Below, in pieces: positions 1-11,215 of a stretch of 64,000 bases of DNA. Position 1 is the stretch's first letter; every line of letters starts with the position of its first letter. This DNA comes from Blasia pusilla. Lineage: Eukaryota > Marchantiophyta > Marchantiopsida > Blasiales. Made by a program: the position numbers and the translations under genes. The stretch spans positions 7,688,001 through 7,752,000 of the forward strand of contig CM114275.1 in assembly GCA_050084515.1 (NCBI GenBank), in the 5' to 3' direction. The notes under the pieces were generated by a model, which was not told the origin of the DNA, did no database searches, and worked only from the letters and a program-made list of their open reading frames with translations.

Positions 1-617
1 ATGACAATCGCTAGTACGATTCAAACTCCTCAATAATCGATCGCAACTTCCTAATATCACTTTCTTGCAAATTTGGTCTCCTTAAAATATTGAGTAAATG
101 ATAAATGGTAAATAAATCAAGTTTGTGGGACCGTGGGTAATGTATTTCCTCTTACAACCCTGTCAACAGTAGACAATAGACGAATTGTAGAAGCATTTGG
201 TATAGAGGCACTTTGCGGAAGTAACACAACTCTATTAACGATACAAGACACGAGACTTACTCTTGACCTTAATTACTTCATCCCCAACAAGGGGAAGAAT
301 CCAAGAATTTTTGACGATTTCATGTTTACCCTTAATAGGAAGAGTGGTAGGTAACTCAACTCTACATGAGTAGTTGGCCCGATTGTGGATGCATTCTCAA
401 TAGCTTCATGGAGTGCACAATTAGGTATCTCATGTCTTGGTGACATATAAATGTCCACTCTAGATTAAAAAGGAACTTCTTGATTTTCTCCCATCATTAA
501 TTACTCCCTCCTCATTGGAAGACCTGAGAAAAATATCAACATACTAAAAAGAATAGGTCAACCTACAAATCAAATATGAACAATGAATGGGTTTGAGTGA
601 GGATAAAATTATAGAGA
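1..617. other. AT-rich intergenic, no gene seen
   Basis: Short reading frames occur here, but none has recognisable composition, motif or splice context. I see no RNA gene and no terminal repeat in this stretch. Confidence 0.5.
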
Positions 618-800
618 CTAGTATAACCCTTGTGCTATGCACGAATCAAAATCACCCTAGAAAAAGACTCAACTCCGTTAACTCAACTATGTTAATTTAA
701 CTCGGCTCTTACACTTGTCATCATAGGAGAATACCAAAACGTATACATGTCATAACGGGGAGGAGGGGGTCCAAACCCCGTCCTCTTTTAATTATATAGA
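618..800 (-). mobile_element. Small non-autonomous Helitron-like element
   Basis: Read on the minus strand, the element begins TCTATATAATTAAAAG at 800 and ends CTAG at 618. It lies between a host A and a host T, which is the Helitron insertion rule (A|TC...CTRR|T). The interior near the start carries a G-rich/C-rich inverted stretch. A homologous copy with the same start lies at 55,578-55,747. The 183-bp length rules out a Rep/helicase gene, so it would depend on proteins supplied elsewhere. The boundaries are direct observation. Assignment to Helitrons is by end structure only. Confidence 0.65.
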
Positions 801-2104
801 TATCTTATGAATTGACTACCAATAGTCAAAAGCTCCATATTTTGAATAGTTGGAATGAAGTGGAGACATTTTGGGGGGGGAGTTCATCTTCAATGTTTGT
901 TTGTTGTGCTAAAAGTTTCTAACCACGGGTACGCCTTTTTTGTTGTGTGTTCGCACGCATCAATTTTTGAAAGTCATGCAAATCTATAGGATTTGATGGA
1001 GCAGGAAGTATGTACAACAATTCAAGGGCAATGTATGATTAAAGTATATACATACAAAAAATTTGCACCGAAGGCATCATCTTGGAAATGGAAATAAGGC
1101 GTAAAACAAATGTGTTTACATCGGAGACTTGTTCTTATGTATTTCAATTTGTTTTCTTGAAATCTTTTGCGAAATTGGTATATTTGTGGTAACACTGAGC
1201 GGATTTCTCTCCACCTTTGGTAGTAACCCGTTAACACTCACCATCTGTATAACACACCGCGAAACTTTCCATTAAATTTTTCAAATTTTTTAAAAGAAAG
1301 TTAAAAAACTAAAAATAGAAGAATGTAAATTAGAAGGAAAAAAATTAGGGGAAAAGGGAGAAAATAGAAGGGAAAGAAGAGCAAGAGTAGAGGGAATTTT
1401 TTTAATATTTTTCTCTATAAAAAAATGAAGAAAAGGAGAGGGGAAAATGGGAAATTAGAAGTAGAGGAGAAAATTTTAAATGGTTTAGAAAATTGAAAAA
1501 AAATCCTTTTTTTAAGAAGTTTATAAAAAAGATAATAAGGTAAATTAAATGGGAAGGGAAAAACTTGAATGGGAAGAAAAAAGAAAAAGGAGGAAAAAAC
1601 GAAGAAAAAAAGGGATAATATATATATGTATTTTTTAAGGGTAGGGTTGGTAGCCTAAACCTATCTCTAACCTAATACTCTCCCTGATCTTTGATGGTGC
1701 AGATTCCGAATGAGGGTTAGATCCAATGGCCAAACGTTACTAGTTATTAGATCCAAATCGAACGACACAAGTGCGCCTAGACATCTCTACTGCCTTGCTA
1801 CTACCCTCGGCGATGGAGGCGCCTAGCACGGTCTCTGTAGCCCTTCCCCCCTAACCCCTTCCACTCACCCCGACTACTCATTTTCTTGAGGGCTCACTTG
1901 GAGTTGCTGTTGAACCTCGAGGAGCACTTGAAACCGGGAGTTGTTAGAGACGGGAGGTGATGCAAGAGTTGGTGAATCACGAGGCGCTCTCTAACTAGGA
2001 GCGGTTGAAGGAGTTGAGCTGAAGGATATAAAATATGTATAAAAAAGGATGGGGAACCCATCACGATACAAATGAGGGGGCAAAGAGAGCCAAAAAGGAA
2101 GACC
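801..2104. repeat. Intergenic; purine/A-rich low-complexity tract
   Basis: From about 1,265 to 1,625 the plus strand is almost entirely A and G, with runs of AGAAGGAAAAAA type and a poly-T/A mix at the edges. This is simple low-complexity DNA. It does not code, and the rest of the interval shows no gene. Confidence 0.6.
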
Positions 2105-3933
2105 TCAAGAGGCCAGAATCGGCCCCAAGCAGAAAGAAGGGGGCCTTCCCCCATAACGACCAGAATCACCAACCGCAGAGACAATATCAGCAACACCTAT
2201 AGAACTATTACTACTACTAAGTGGGCCTCTAGCATTGGCGTCTCCAACTGCCTGAGCCCGCCGCAGAAGCCCATTTGCATGGGTGCGCTGCAAAGCTATG
2301 GAGACCCGTTGCCTACAATAAAGTATCGCAGTGGCTAAAGACAACCCATTTCTCGACTGGAGATGATGGGCGTAATCCGTAAGGAACGAGTCAAACCTCT
2401 CTCCCATCGCCCCGTACATCTCAATGGCTAGGGGGATAAATCGATGTCTGTCATGAAGTCGATTGTAGATGTGGGTCTTCTTGACCGCCGCTGCCGCCGC
2501 CGCTCTTTGTAGCAATCTCCCTTGTGCTACCACTTGGGCTCGCACCGCCTCTCGCGTAGGATCCGTCACTACAACATCCGCTACCACCACCTCAGCCTCC
2601 CTCGTCATGTAGAGATCAGCACGGATAAGGGAATCCCGCATGGAGAAGTGCCTCTCTCTCTGTACATGGAATCCACTCTCCCGAGCAATAGAGAACATAA
2701 TATCCCGCACTGCATCGTGAGTGGCTATCCTCTCACCCCCAACTGGACACTGTGCCAAATGCACACCAAATGGATCCAGACTCCGGCGACACTTGCAATA
2801 TGTCGAACCAACCACCGTTGGTTGGGGCAGGCCGAGTCGGACCCTCATCGCTGTAGTGTAGGTAAGTGGTGCGATGCGGAAAGCCGGGATGAGGGGACGA
2901 GCCCCCACCCATGAGCCTGCCCCCTTTCCGGAGCAAGAGCGAATACGAGCCCGAATCTCCATGGGGATATTCCCGTCCGACATAGTAGCTCTAAACAATC
3001 CATCAAAGTGGGCTTCCATCAAAGAAGATTGGAGCCCCGACTGTCCGGAGGAAACTAGGGAAGAGAAAGCGGGAAGAACTGCTCTAGCCTCAACAAGAAG
3101 GGAGTCTCTACAAGTTGTAAGTGAAGACTGAAGTGGGAAAAGACCATCCTCAACCTGGGAAACATATTGTAAAAGTAGCGGTCTATCCCTAACCAAAAAT
3201 CAGGAGCACAGGAGGGGTGCTATAGTGGCCCAACTCCCAAAAAAGGCTGAAGACGCCACTAACTCACTCGCTATGAGACCTACTCCACCAAAGGCAATCG
3301 GCCAAGAAGCCTGTCTACGAGCTAGCTCCCCCGCGGGGCACTCTAATGAGCCGGGTCCTAGAAGATCCCCAAACGCTTGCATAATCTTTCTATCAAAGGA
3401 TCTATACAAGGAAGAAATATGGCTAGTCGCCCACACGGTTCTACACAAATAACCAGGTCTACAGGAAAAACATGACGAGAGTATTCCATAAGCTACTTGA
3501 GGGTCACCAATCCTCGTGAGATCGTCGACGTGGAGAAGATCCTCGGTAAGAGCCGCCACCACAAAACTCGATGCAAAGTCCTGGCTCCCGAGTGGAACTC
3601 CCAAGACACGAAGCTCCCCAGTAGGTGTCAAAAAACCGTCGATTAAATGAATATCCGCCGACAAACCTTTCCCACCTTCACCACAAGGCCGACATGTGCC
3701 AACTGTGCTGAGAAGTGCTGAAATGCAGGAACAACCAAGTCTCTAGGGCCAACAATGTGAGTATCATCTACCAACGAAGGGAAAATGCAACCCGGAGTGG
3801 GGGCTACCAAACACTTTGTAAAGTACCTGGAATGCAAGAAAATAGCAATTTGTAAGAGTAGAGCTATTTTCTGAAACACGACATTATTATCTTGCATGAA
3901 AGATTGGAATAGGGCTCGGAGACTCTTATACAA
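2105..3933 (-). pseudogene. Decayed RLE-type non-LTR retrotransposon (RT plus endonuclease end)
   Basis: Three conceptual segments follow one another on the minus strand. 3,933-3,643 carries the reverse-transcriptase active-site region (FPSLVDDTHIVGP, a variant of the F/YADD box). 3,664-3,200 is the RT thumb-like region (GVPLGS, then PQVAYGILSSC). 3,196-2,105 is the C-terminal part. That last part holds a C-x-C-x9-H-x3-C cluster (YCKC ... HLAQC). About 60 residues later comes R-A-D-x12-D (RADLYM ... VVAD). This order and spacing match the CCHC finger plus PD-x12-14-D of restriction-like endonuclease retrotransposons (R2/NeSL-like clades), not the N-terminal APE nuclease of common plant L1 elements. 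A TGA near 3,200 and a frame change near 3,650 break the ORF. The N-terminal half is missing, so the copy looks dead and 5'-truncated. Confidence 0.75.
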
Positions 3934-5040
3934 CCTACGTTAGAGAAGACGCGTGTAATCCTCTATATACATCAATAAATCTCGGATGCTTAGAAGCTCC
4001 GAATTAAGCATGATTGGCTTGTATCATTTGGTTGCATGAGTAAATGGAACTAAAGACTTGCTGTTCCCTACATGGAGGCTAAAGTGCGCACCGTATCAAT
4101 TTGAGGGTTTTAAATTTCCGTGTAACAAAGAAATACTTTCTACTCTACAAGGACCTCGAGCGTTGTAGGCCCAATCACCTTTTCAAGAAGCGAGAGGGTT
4201 GTTTCATCGATAGATCTCCCTCGTTGAGAAGATCTAACTATCTTGAAGACAGAACATTTGATTCGGTCGAACAAAACCATGTTATTAGCGATTACGGCGG
4301 ATGCACCAAAACCCTAAGGAGCCCCATCCAACGGCTATAAGGAGTCTCATCTTGTCGAAAGCACATTTCAAACCGGCCGGAAATGGTGCTTTCTAGTTGG
4401 CCCAAAAAATGCCATGTGTCATACTCTTAGGTGTTTGGGCTAGGAGATGGCACTCGCCCAGAGTAGTACGGATCTCTAACACCCTCCTCTTCTTCTTGCA
4501 GGGATTTTGCCTAGACCTGGATCTGGTTCTCATACGTGTCCGCACATGCGTCGATGAGACCGTCACATCCTCTGCTCCTTGACGCGAACGGGAAAACCAA
4601 GGGCTGGATCATAACTGAGACCTGGCAAGGGAGCGCGCAGTAGGGCTTCTTTGAGGAGAACATGAGAGAGAGAGAGAGGAGCAAAGTTTCAGAAATGCCT
4701 GAGAGATACAAAGAAGAATTCACATTCTCACAATTCCACGTACAAACTTCGGGGCGAGTTTATGAATCATGACAGTGTCGCAGAAACACATGCGGATGAA
4801 CAGGCGGTCCAATTTGGACGTAGGATTTCGACAGTAATGCACGGGGCAGCTCCCTGAGAAACAAAGAGTACTAGATCTTCTCGCACCAAAGCGGCGCTTC
4901 CATCCTGTAATGTTGCCGATTTCATGTTCGAGACACGTGTGAAACGATGCAGTTTCAACCGGACTAGGATATATGCTTCAACCCAGGGGTGTGTGGATCC
5001 TTAACTGACTTCACTGCTGCAATTGCTCGCAATCCATCGA
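3934..5040. other. Intergenic, no gene seen
   Basis: No reading frame here looks coding. There is a short (AG)n tract at about 4,667-4,678. The stretch includes the 3' flank of the dehydrogenase gene that ends at 5,041. Confidence 0.5.
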
Positions 5041-5805
5041 TCATGCAATAAGGCCACCGTTAATTCTGATGACCTGCCCGTTGATCCACTCCGCTTCATC
5101 GCTGATGAGAAACCTGACAACGGCCGCTATGTCCTGCGGCTCTCCCATGCGCTCAAGAGGCGACTGCTTGGCGAAGGTGGCAATGAGCTCTTCCGATTTC
5201 CCCGCGTAGAAGAACTCGCCAGCAATGGGCCCAGGCGAGATGCAGTTCGCCGTGATCTTCTTCCCTCGCAGCTCCTTGGCCAGAACCTTCGTGAAAGCCT
5301 CCACGGCAGCCTTGGCAGCGATGTATGCAGCGTAGCCAGGCATCAAAGTGGCCACGAGAGAGGAGCTGCAAGTCAGAATCCGTCCTCCGACAGCTAATCT
5401 CTTCTGAGCTTCTTTACAGACCAGGAAAGTTCCTTTCGTGTTGGTGGTGAACATGCGATCCCACTCCTCCTCTGTAGTGTCCGCAATCTTGGGATAATTG
5501 TTGAGCATCACGCCCGCCAACGCCACCACCGCGTTCACTTTTCCGAACGCTTCCTCAGCCGCATCAAACAACGCCTTCACGTCAGCAGCCACGCCAACAT
5601 TTCCCTTCACAGCGATGGCTTTCCCCAAGCCCTGCTGTGTGACCTCCGAGACTACAGAATTCGCCGCCTCCACGTTCCCGGCGTAATTCACCACGACCGA
5701 TGCTCCCAGCCCTGTCAGCGTCAAGGTCACCTCCCGCCCAATCCCTCGTGATCCTCCAGTCACAATCACCACTTTGCTCTCCAGATTGCCTCTTTCCGAC
5801 GCCAT
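5041..5805 (-). CDS. Short-chain dehydrogenase/reductase (classical SDR)
   Basis: A 254-residue single-exon protein and a likely NAD(P)(H)-dependent oxidoreductase. The Rossmann glycine motif TGGSRGIG is at residues 16-23. An NNAG-equivalent strand (ALAGV) follows at 95-99, then the catalytic tetrad: N122 (NTKG), S148, Y161 and K165 (YIAAK), with the usual 13-residue Ser-Tyr and 4-residue Tyr-Lys spacing. The PG(P) loop (SPGPIAGEFF) and the C-terminal INGQVIRINGG motif complete the fold. Length is normal for the family. The ATG at 5,805 starts about 10 residues before the first beta strand, as expected. No transit peptide is visible, so it is probably cytosolic. It resembles the plant 'short-chain type dehydrogenase/reductase' group, whose substrates include small aldehydes and ketones. 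The exact substrate cannot be read from sequence. No introns, frameshifts or missing key residues were seen, and base composition is richer in GC than the surrounding DNA. Confidence 0.95.
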   Translation of the reverse strand: MASERGNLESKVVIVTGGSRGIGREVTLTLTGLGASVVVNYAGNVEAANSVVSEVTQQGLGKAIAVKGNVGVAADVKALFDAAEEAFGKVNAVVALAGVMLNNYPKIADTTEEEWDRMFTTNTKGTFLVCKEAQKRLAVGGRILTCSSSLVATLMPGYAAYIAAKAAVEAFTKVLAKELRGKKITANCISPGPIAGEFFYAGKSEELIATFAKQSPLERMGEPQDIAAVVRFLISDEAEWINGQVIRINGGLIA

Positions 5806-6326
5806 CTTGATGCTTCTCGACTCGCGGGATGCGAAACTCTCCGATGATCAGCGGGCGCTGCAAAAATTACTCAATTTCTAGTTGATAACGGCGCGATCGA
5901 GACTGCATCGCATCTGTTACGTCTGCCTGCCAAGGGCTCAATTGCGCAACGTCTGCATCGGATACGTCTGCCAAGGGCTCGATCGCGCGACGTTCCCGTG
6001 GCTTCATGAGCGTCTAGCGCATGGAGGCTTCCTTGGGGTCTTCGAACGAATGACTTGAGAGTGCGGTCTCGCAACCGATGAGAGTAGAGTTTTTGTAGCT
6101 CGCAGGTGTTCGCGAGGAACGGGATGAGGAAGATGCCATGCCCCCTCGCTCCGCTGCAGGAAAGGAACCACGAACAAGCACATCCAGATATTCCCTCCAG
6201 TAGTCAACTCTACTAGTGCCCAATCGGTAAGAGGGATGTAAAATGAAGCTTGCTAAAACCGCCAATGAAAACGCTCGAAGTGGAGGAGGCCTATGTGCCG
6301 AGGAGCAAAGTTAATACAACTAGAAA
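5806..6326 (-). promoter_or_regulatory. Upstream region of the SDR gene with a direct repeat
   Basis: The 500 bases before the SDR start are GC-richer than the flanks. They contain an imperfect direct repeat at 5,917-5,952 and 5,961-5,993. Both copies share TACGTCTGCC, CCAAGGGCTC and a (C/A)ATTGCGC or GATCGCGC tail ending ACGT. The ACGT cores and spacing suggest a duplicated regulatory site or 5'-UTR segment. No clear TATA box was found. Promoter function is inferred from position only. Confidence 0.4.
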
Positions 6327-6491
6327 CTAGTAAGGAAATATAAAAGTAAATGGAAACTAATGATGTTCCATACAAATTAAAAATAAAATCCTGCTTGTAA
6401 TGTGTGAGATATTTTTTTACTACCTAATTGTCACTTGTAAAATAGAGAAGTGTTTTCAAATAGAAAAGGCACTCTCCTATACTAATATAGA
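6327..6491 (-). mobile_element. Possible Helitron-like element, degenerate 3' end
   Basis: Minus-strand start TCTATATTAGTATAGGAGAG at 6,491 follows a host A. CTAG at 6,327 is followed by a host T. The start closely matches the tandem family at 19,216-19,852 (TCTATATTATTATGGGAGAG). The GC-rich hairpin normally found just before CTAG is not visible, so the 3' boundary is uncertain. Confidence 0.4.
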
Positions 6492-6614
6492 TGATAAGGG
6501 ATTAATATGACTTGTAGGTTTGCAAAGTTTCCCTCACGTTATCTTATAGAACAACGGGAGAATTCCAAATCCACTAGGGAGAGTAGGAGAATTAGGAGGA
6601 TTCAACATGGTACG

Positions 6615-6847
6615 CATGGTTGCACTAAAACGGACAAGTCCTTCCTTAGGACGAACATGGACGGACAAGTCTGGACATGTCCACGGACATGGGTTCCGAT
6701 AAGTGGGACCCATACTTTAAGTCCATGATGGAAGGCAAGGCAAGGATGAGAAGAGCAATGAGGGAGCAAGGAGTAGAGGTGGAGGGAGGAAGAAATGGGA
6801 GAGTATGGAATACGAAGGCAAGTAAGGGGAATGAGAAAGAAGGGAAA
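6615..6847. mobile_element. hAT-type MITE, copy 1 (3'-truncated)
   Basis: It starts CATGGTTGCA and continues through a stretch rich in GGACAAGTCC and GGACATGTCC palindromes. It then enters the purine-rich middle (GGAAGGCAAGGCAAGGATG) shared with the copy at 21,631. Homology stops after about 6,847. The right terminal repeat is replaced by a different dispersed repeat, and no target duplication is detectable. Family identity comes from the two complete copies at 21,631-21,957 and 56,343-56,641. Confidence 0.7.
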
Positions 6848-6863
6848 GGACCAACCATGATAC

Positions 6864-7050
6864 ACATCTCTATGACACTAAGAGCAAAAAGTTCGTGTAC
6901 TCATGTGATCCCATCGTTAGTCGCCTTCTTATCATCCATATCACAAATACAAGTCTAGATCCATGACTACCTAATCTCTACTCTATATACATCTGCGGCA
7001 CATCGATCATCCCCAAAGAATCCTAGTGAGAGGGTCGCAAGACTAGGAAG
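6864..7050 (+). repeat. Dispersed repeat shared with 21,255-21,420
   Basis: The two intervals share a series of matching blocks, such as CTAAGAG(C/T)AAAAAGTT, CATCCA, AAGTCTAGATC and ATACATCTG. They are the same diverged, non-coding repeat in the same orientation. In the first place it abuts the truncated MITE. In the second it lies about 200 bp before one. Class unknown. Confidence 0.55.
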
Positions 7051-8224
7051 GCCGGAAGAACCAGCCACAAGACTAATGCTAGGCAAGATATATATGTGTT
7101 TTGTGACTAGCCTTAGGTGAGAAAGAGGGCGTAGCTACTCGCAGGGATAAAGGCAAGGCAAGCAAGGTTTCAAAACCTTGAAGCCAAGCACCAACTTGAA
7201 GTCAAAGGCGAGAAGCAAGGTACTCATGATCGAGTAGTCAAGTGAAGATGATCAAGTAGTCCAGATGGGCGAGACATGACGAGACTAGTCACGAAATGCA
7301 AAGGGTGGGAACACAACTATGAGATGCCAAACAGGGAGTCAAGATAGGCACTAGCCATTGATTGAGTCTTTGGGACTCAATGTACATCTTCCATTTCCAA
7401 AGTGTAAAAGTAGGAGTGCTTCCCGGTGAAACTAGCTGAAGTAGAGGACAAAATCTACAATATAGCGCTACATTTTCTTGTGGTTTTTGCATTTCTACCT
7501 TCTACATTAAATTTTAAGCCTATAGCACCCTTGACAAAAAGTTTCAAGTAAAGAATCAAACACCAATTTCGACATTCTTGGTGAATTAAAATATTTTTGG
7601 GTTTTTGACTTTCTTGAAGTCATGCTTACAAGTAAAATAAGGACTTAAGTCCATTTAAATATGGCCATATATTCAAGTTCTTTTGCAATCAATCAAGTCT
7701 CTTTTAGTCACCGACAGCCTATATAGTATGATCTTGAAGTTAAAACGTTAAGAATGATGTTGACAGTATTTATTTTGTTTGTTTCTTTGGATATCTCCGA
7801 AGAGCGAAGGCTAGCGTATGATGTGGTTAGTTGTCGTACACCCGTCAGAGCAATATTTGCAACATAAACTAATTTCTTTCGCGACTTCACAATAAAGGAG
7901 GTGGCGGACAATTGAATGCAGACTTTGCCAAGGTTTGTGCGTTCGTCAACCAAATCAAAGCTTAAGACCCAATTCCAAAGCATTCTCAAGTAAAGAAACA
8001 AATAATCTTGGCCGCATGGACCCTCCATCCCAACCCCACTTCTCCCCAGCCGGCAAGAATCTGTAAAGTCCTACTGCCGATAGATCTAGTACTTCCTGTT
8101 GAAGGAGTTGTTCGGGCTTTGGAATACATCCTACTGACGTTTCTATGGCATTTGGAATTATTTTTCCACTAGAAGGTTATTGAATGGCATTTGGAACTCT
8201 AGTCCCAAATGAACTCGGAAGTAT
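7051..8224. other. Intergenic, no gene seen
   Basis: Short open frames occur on the minus strand (for example 7,708-8,028) but have no recognisable domain, homologue or splice context. No RNA genes or terminal repeats were noticed. Confidence 0.5.
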
Positions 8225-11215
8225 TTGGTTTCTACCAATCGAGAGAGCCTTGAAGTTGACATCGCAATGTGGTGGTTTGGCTCCGGAGAAGCTCCCACCG
8301 AGTGCCAAGAAAAAGCAATCGGAACTCTAGTTCCAAATGAGCTCGAAACTACATTTGTTGCCAATCCATTGGAATCTTGGGAACATGCCGTTTGGAACTA
8401 TAGTTCCAACCAAGTATGGGGATTTCCCTTTATCGCACACCTTCTACGGCCGGAATTGGATCTTAGGATCCAATTTGACTCAAACTAAGTTTGGCTCCAA
8501 ATGACGTTCAGCGGTCGCGGCAGTTTAGGACACAATTTGAACTAGGGTTCTGATTCTACACTTGTTGCCGACCTATTGGGATATAAGGATGAGGTCATTC
8601 GCACCCACACTTCCAATTGAAAATTGGGGTTAAATATTATCGGACGCCTTCTAGGGCGGGAATTGGATCTTCGGTTCCAATTGGACAACTAGAACTTACG
8701 TTTCGATTCTACATTTGTTTCCAAGGAGCAAGCAATTTGGAACTACAGTTCCAATCGAGGATGGAGGTCTCCCTTAACCGAACGCCTTCTGCGATTGGAA
8801 TTGGATCTTAGGATCCTATTGGACTGCGACTAAGTTTGGCTCCAAATTACCTTTAGCGGGTGCGGCACTCTGGAACACAATCAAAACTAAGGTTCCGATT
8901 CTCCAATGTCCGTCGACCTATTGGGATGCAAGGAGTAGGCCATTCAGAACTAGAGTTCCAATCGAGGATGGGGATTTCCCTTTATCGGACGCCTTCTAGG
9001 TCGAAAGTGAATCTTATGATCCAATTGGACTAAGACTAAGTTTGGCTCCAAATGAGCTTCTGCGCGCACGGCAATTTGGGACACAACCAGAAGTAGGTTC
9101 CGATTCTACACTTGTTGCCGACCTATTGGGATGCAAGGAACAAGCCATTCAGAACTACAATTCCAATTGAGGATGGGGATTTCCCTTTACATGGCGACTT
9201 CTGCAGCCGGAATTGGATCTTAGGATACAATTGGACTCCGACTAAGTTTGGCTCCAAATGACCTTCAGCGGCGCGGTAGTCTGGGACACAATAAAAACTA
9301 AGGTTTCGATTCTACACTTATTTTCGACCTATTGGGATGCAAAGAGCAAGCAATTCGGAACTACATTTCCAATCGAGGATAGGGACTTCCCTTTATCGGA
9401 CACCTTTCTACGGCCGGAATTGGATCTTAGGATCCACTTGGACTCTGACTAAGTTTGGCTCCAAATGACCTTCAGCGGACGTGGCACTCTGGGACACAAT
9501 CAAAACTAAGGTTCTGATTCTCCAACGTCCACTGACCTATTGGGAGATAAGGAGCAGGCCATTCCGAACTACAGTTCCAAATCGAGGAAGGGGATCCTCC
9601 TCTACCGGACGCCTTCTACGGCAGGAATTGGATCTTAGGATCCAATTGGACTCCGACTAAGTTTGGCTCCAAATGACCTTTAGCGGGCGCAACACTCTCG
9701 AACACAACCAAAACTAAGGTTCCGATTCTCGAACGTCCGCCGACCTATTGGGAGATAAGGAGCATGCCATTCTGAACTACAGTTCCAAATCAAGGAAGGG
9801 GATCCTCCTCTACCGGACGCCTTCTACGGCAAGAATTGGATCTTAGGATCCAATTGGACCCCGACTAAGTTTGGCTCCAAATGACCTTCAGCGGGCGCCG
9901 TACTCTAGGACACAATCAAAACTAAGGTTCCGATTCTCCAACGTCCGCCGACCTATTGAGAGATAAGGAGCAAGCCATTCCAAACTACAGTTCCAAATCG
10001 AGGAAGGGGATTCTCCTTTATCGGACGCCTTCTGCGGCAGGAATTGGATCTTAGGATCCAATTGGACTCCAACTAAGTTTGGTTCCAAATGACCTTCAAC
10101 GGGCGCGGCACTCTGGGACACAATCAAAACTAAGGTTTTGATTCTCCAATGTCCGCCGACCTATTGGGAGGTAAGGAGAAGACTATTCGGAACTACAATT
10201 CCAATTGAGGATGGGGATGTCCCTTTATCGGACGCCTTCTGCGGTGGAAATTGGATGTTAGGATCCAATTGGACTAAGACTAAGTTTGGCTCCGAATGAC
10301 CTTCAGCGGGCGCGGCACTCTGGGACACAATCAAAACTAAGGTTCCGATTCTCCTATGTCCGCCGACCTATTGGGAGGTAAGGAGCAGGCTATTCGGAAC
10401 TACAGTTCCAATCGAGGATGGGGATTTTCCTTTACCGAATGCCTTCTACGGCAGGAATTGGATCTTAGGATCCAATTGGACTCAAACTAAGTTTGGGTCT
10501 AAATGATCTTCAACGGGCACGACACTCTGGGACACAATCAGAACTAAGGTTCTCATTCTCCAATGTCCGCCGACGTATTGGGAGGTAAGGAGGAGGCTAT
10601 TCGGAACTATAGTTCCAATCGAGGATGTGGATATTTCTTTATCGGACGCCTTCTACGGCGGGAATTGGATGTTAGGATTCAATTGGACTCAGTAAGTTTG
10701 GCTCCAAATGACCTTCAGCGAATGCGGCACTCTAGGACGCAATCAAAACTAAGGTTTTGATACTCCAATGTCCGCCGATCGATTGGGATACAAGGAGCAG
10801 GCCATTTGGAATTGGAGTTCCAATCGAGGATAGGGATTTCCATTTATCGGACGTCTTCTACGGCCGAAAGTGAATCTTAGGATCCAATTGGACTTAGACT
10901 AAGTTTGGCTCCAAATGAGCTTTTGCGGGCACGGCAGTTTGGGAGACAATCAGAAGTAGGTTCTGATTCTACTCTTGTTGCTGACCTATTGGGATGCAAG
11001 GAGCAAGCCATTCAAAACTACAATTCCAATCAAGGATGGGGATTTCCCTTTACGGGGCGCCTTCTGCTGCCAGAATTGGATCTTAGGATCCAATTGGACT
11101 GAGTCCAAGTTTGGACTAAGTTTGACTTTCAGCGGGCGCGGCAGTTTGGGACACAATCATAACCAAAGTTTCAATTCTATAATTGTTCCCAATGAAGGGA
11201 TCTGAGGAGGAGGCT
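8225..11215. repeat. ~207-bp tandem (satellite-like) array, about 13 units
   Basis: The marker CTAAGTTTGG recurs at 8,485, 8,830, 9,036, 9,242, 9,449, 9,657, 9,865, 10,073, 10,280, 10,487, about 10,690, 10,899 and 11,116. Most gaps are 203-209 bp. The first gap (345) and last gap (217) show edge decay. Each unit contains a hyphenated palindrome, AATTGGATC-N4-GATCCAATT, just before the marker, and blocks such as CGCCGACCTATTGGGA and TTCCAATCGAGGATGGGGA. Central units (9.4-10.5 kb) are most alike, while the ends are divergent, as expected for homogenisation by unequal exchange. Open frames inside are short and inconsistent between units, so it is not coding. Confidence 0.93.

Noticed and set aside
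2072-3131. Plus-strand frames over 2.1-3.1 kb
   Set aside because: Antisense to the retrotransposon C-terminus. No motif of their own.
5023-5397. Plus-strand and other frames over the SDR gene
   Set aside because: Shadows of the minus-strand SDR, which has every catalytic motif.
6014-6265. 83-residue minus-strand frame upstream of the SDR gene
   Set aside because: Not homologous to anything I know and not needed for the SDR, whose own ATG fits the family. Probably leader or promoter sequence.
7708-8028. 106-residue minus-strand frame
   Set aside because: No recognisable features. AT-rich region where such frames arise by chance.
8225-11215. CRISPR-like or coding tandem repeat
   Set aside because: The unit is ~207 bp with no unique spacers, the context is eukaryotic, and frames change from unit to unit.
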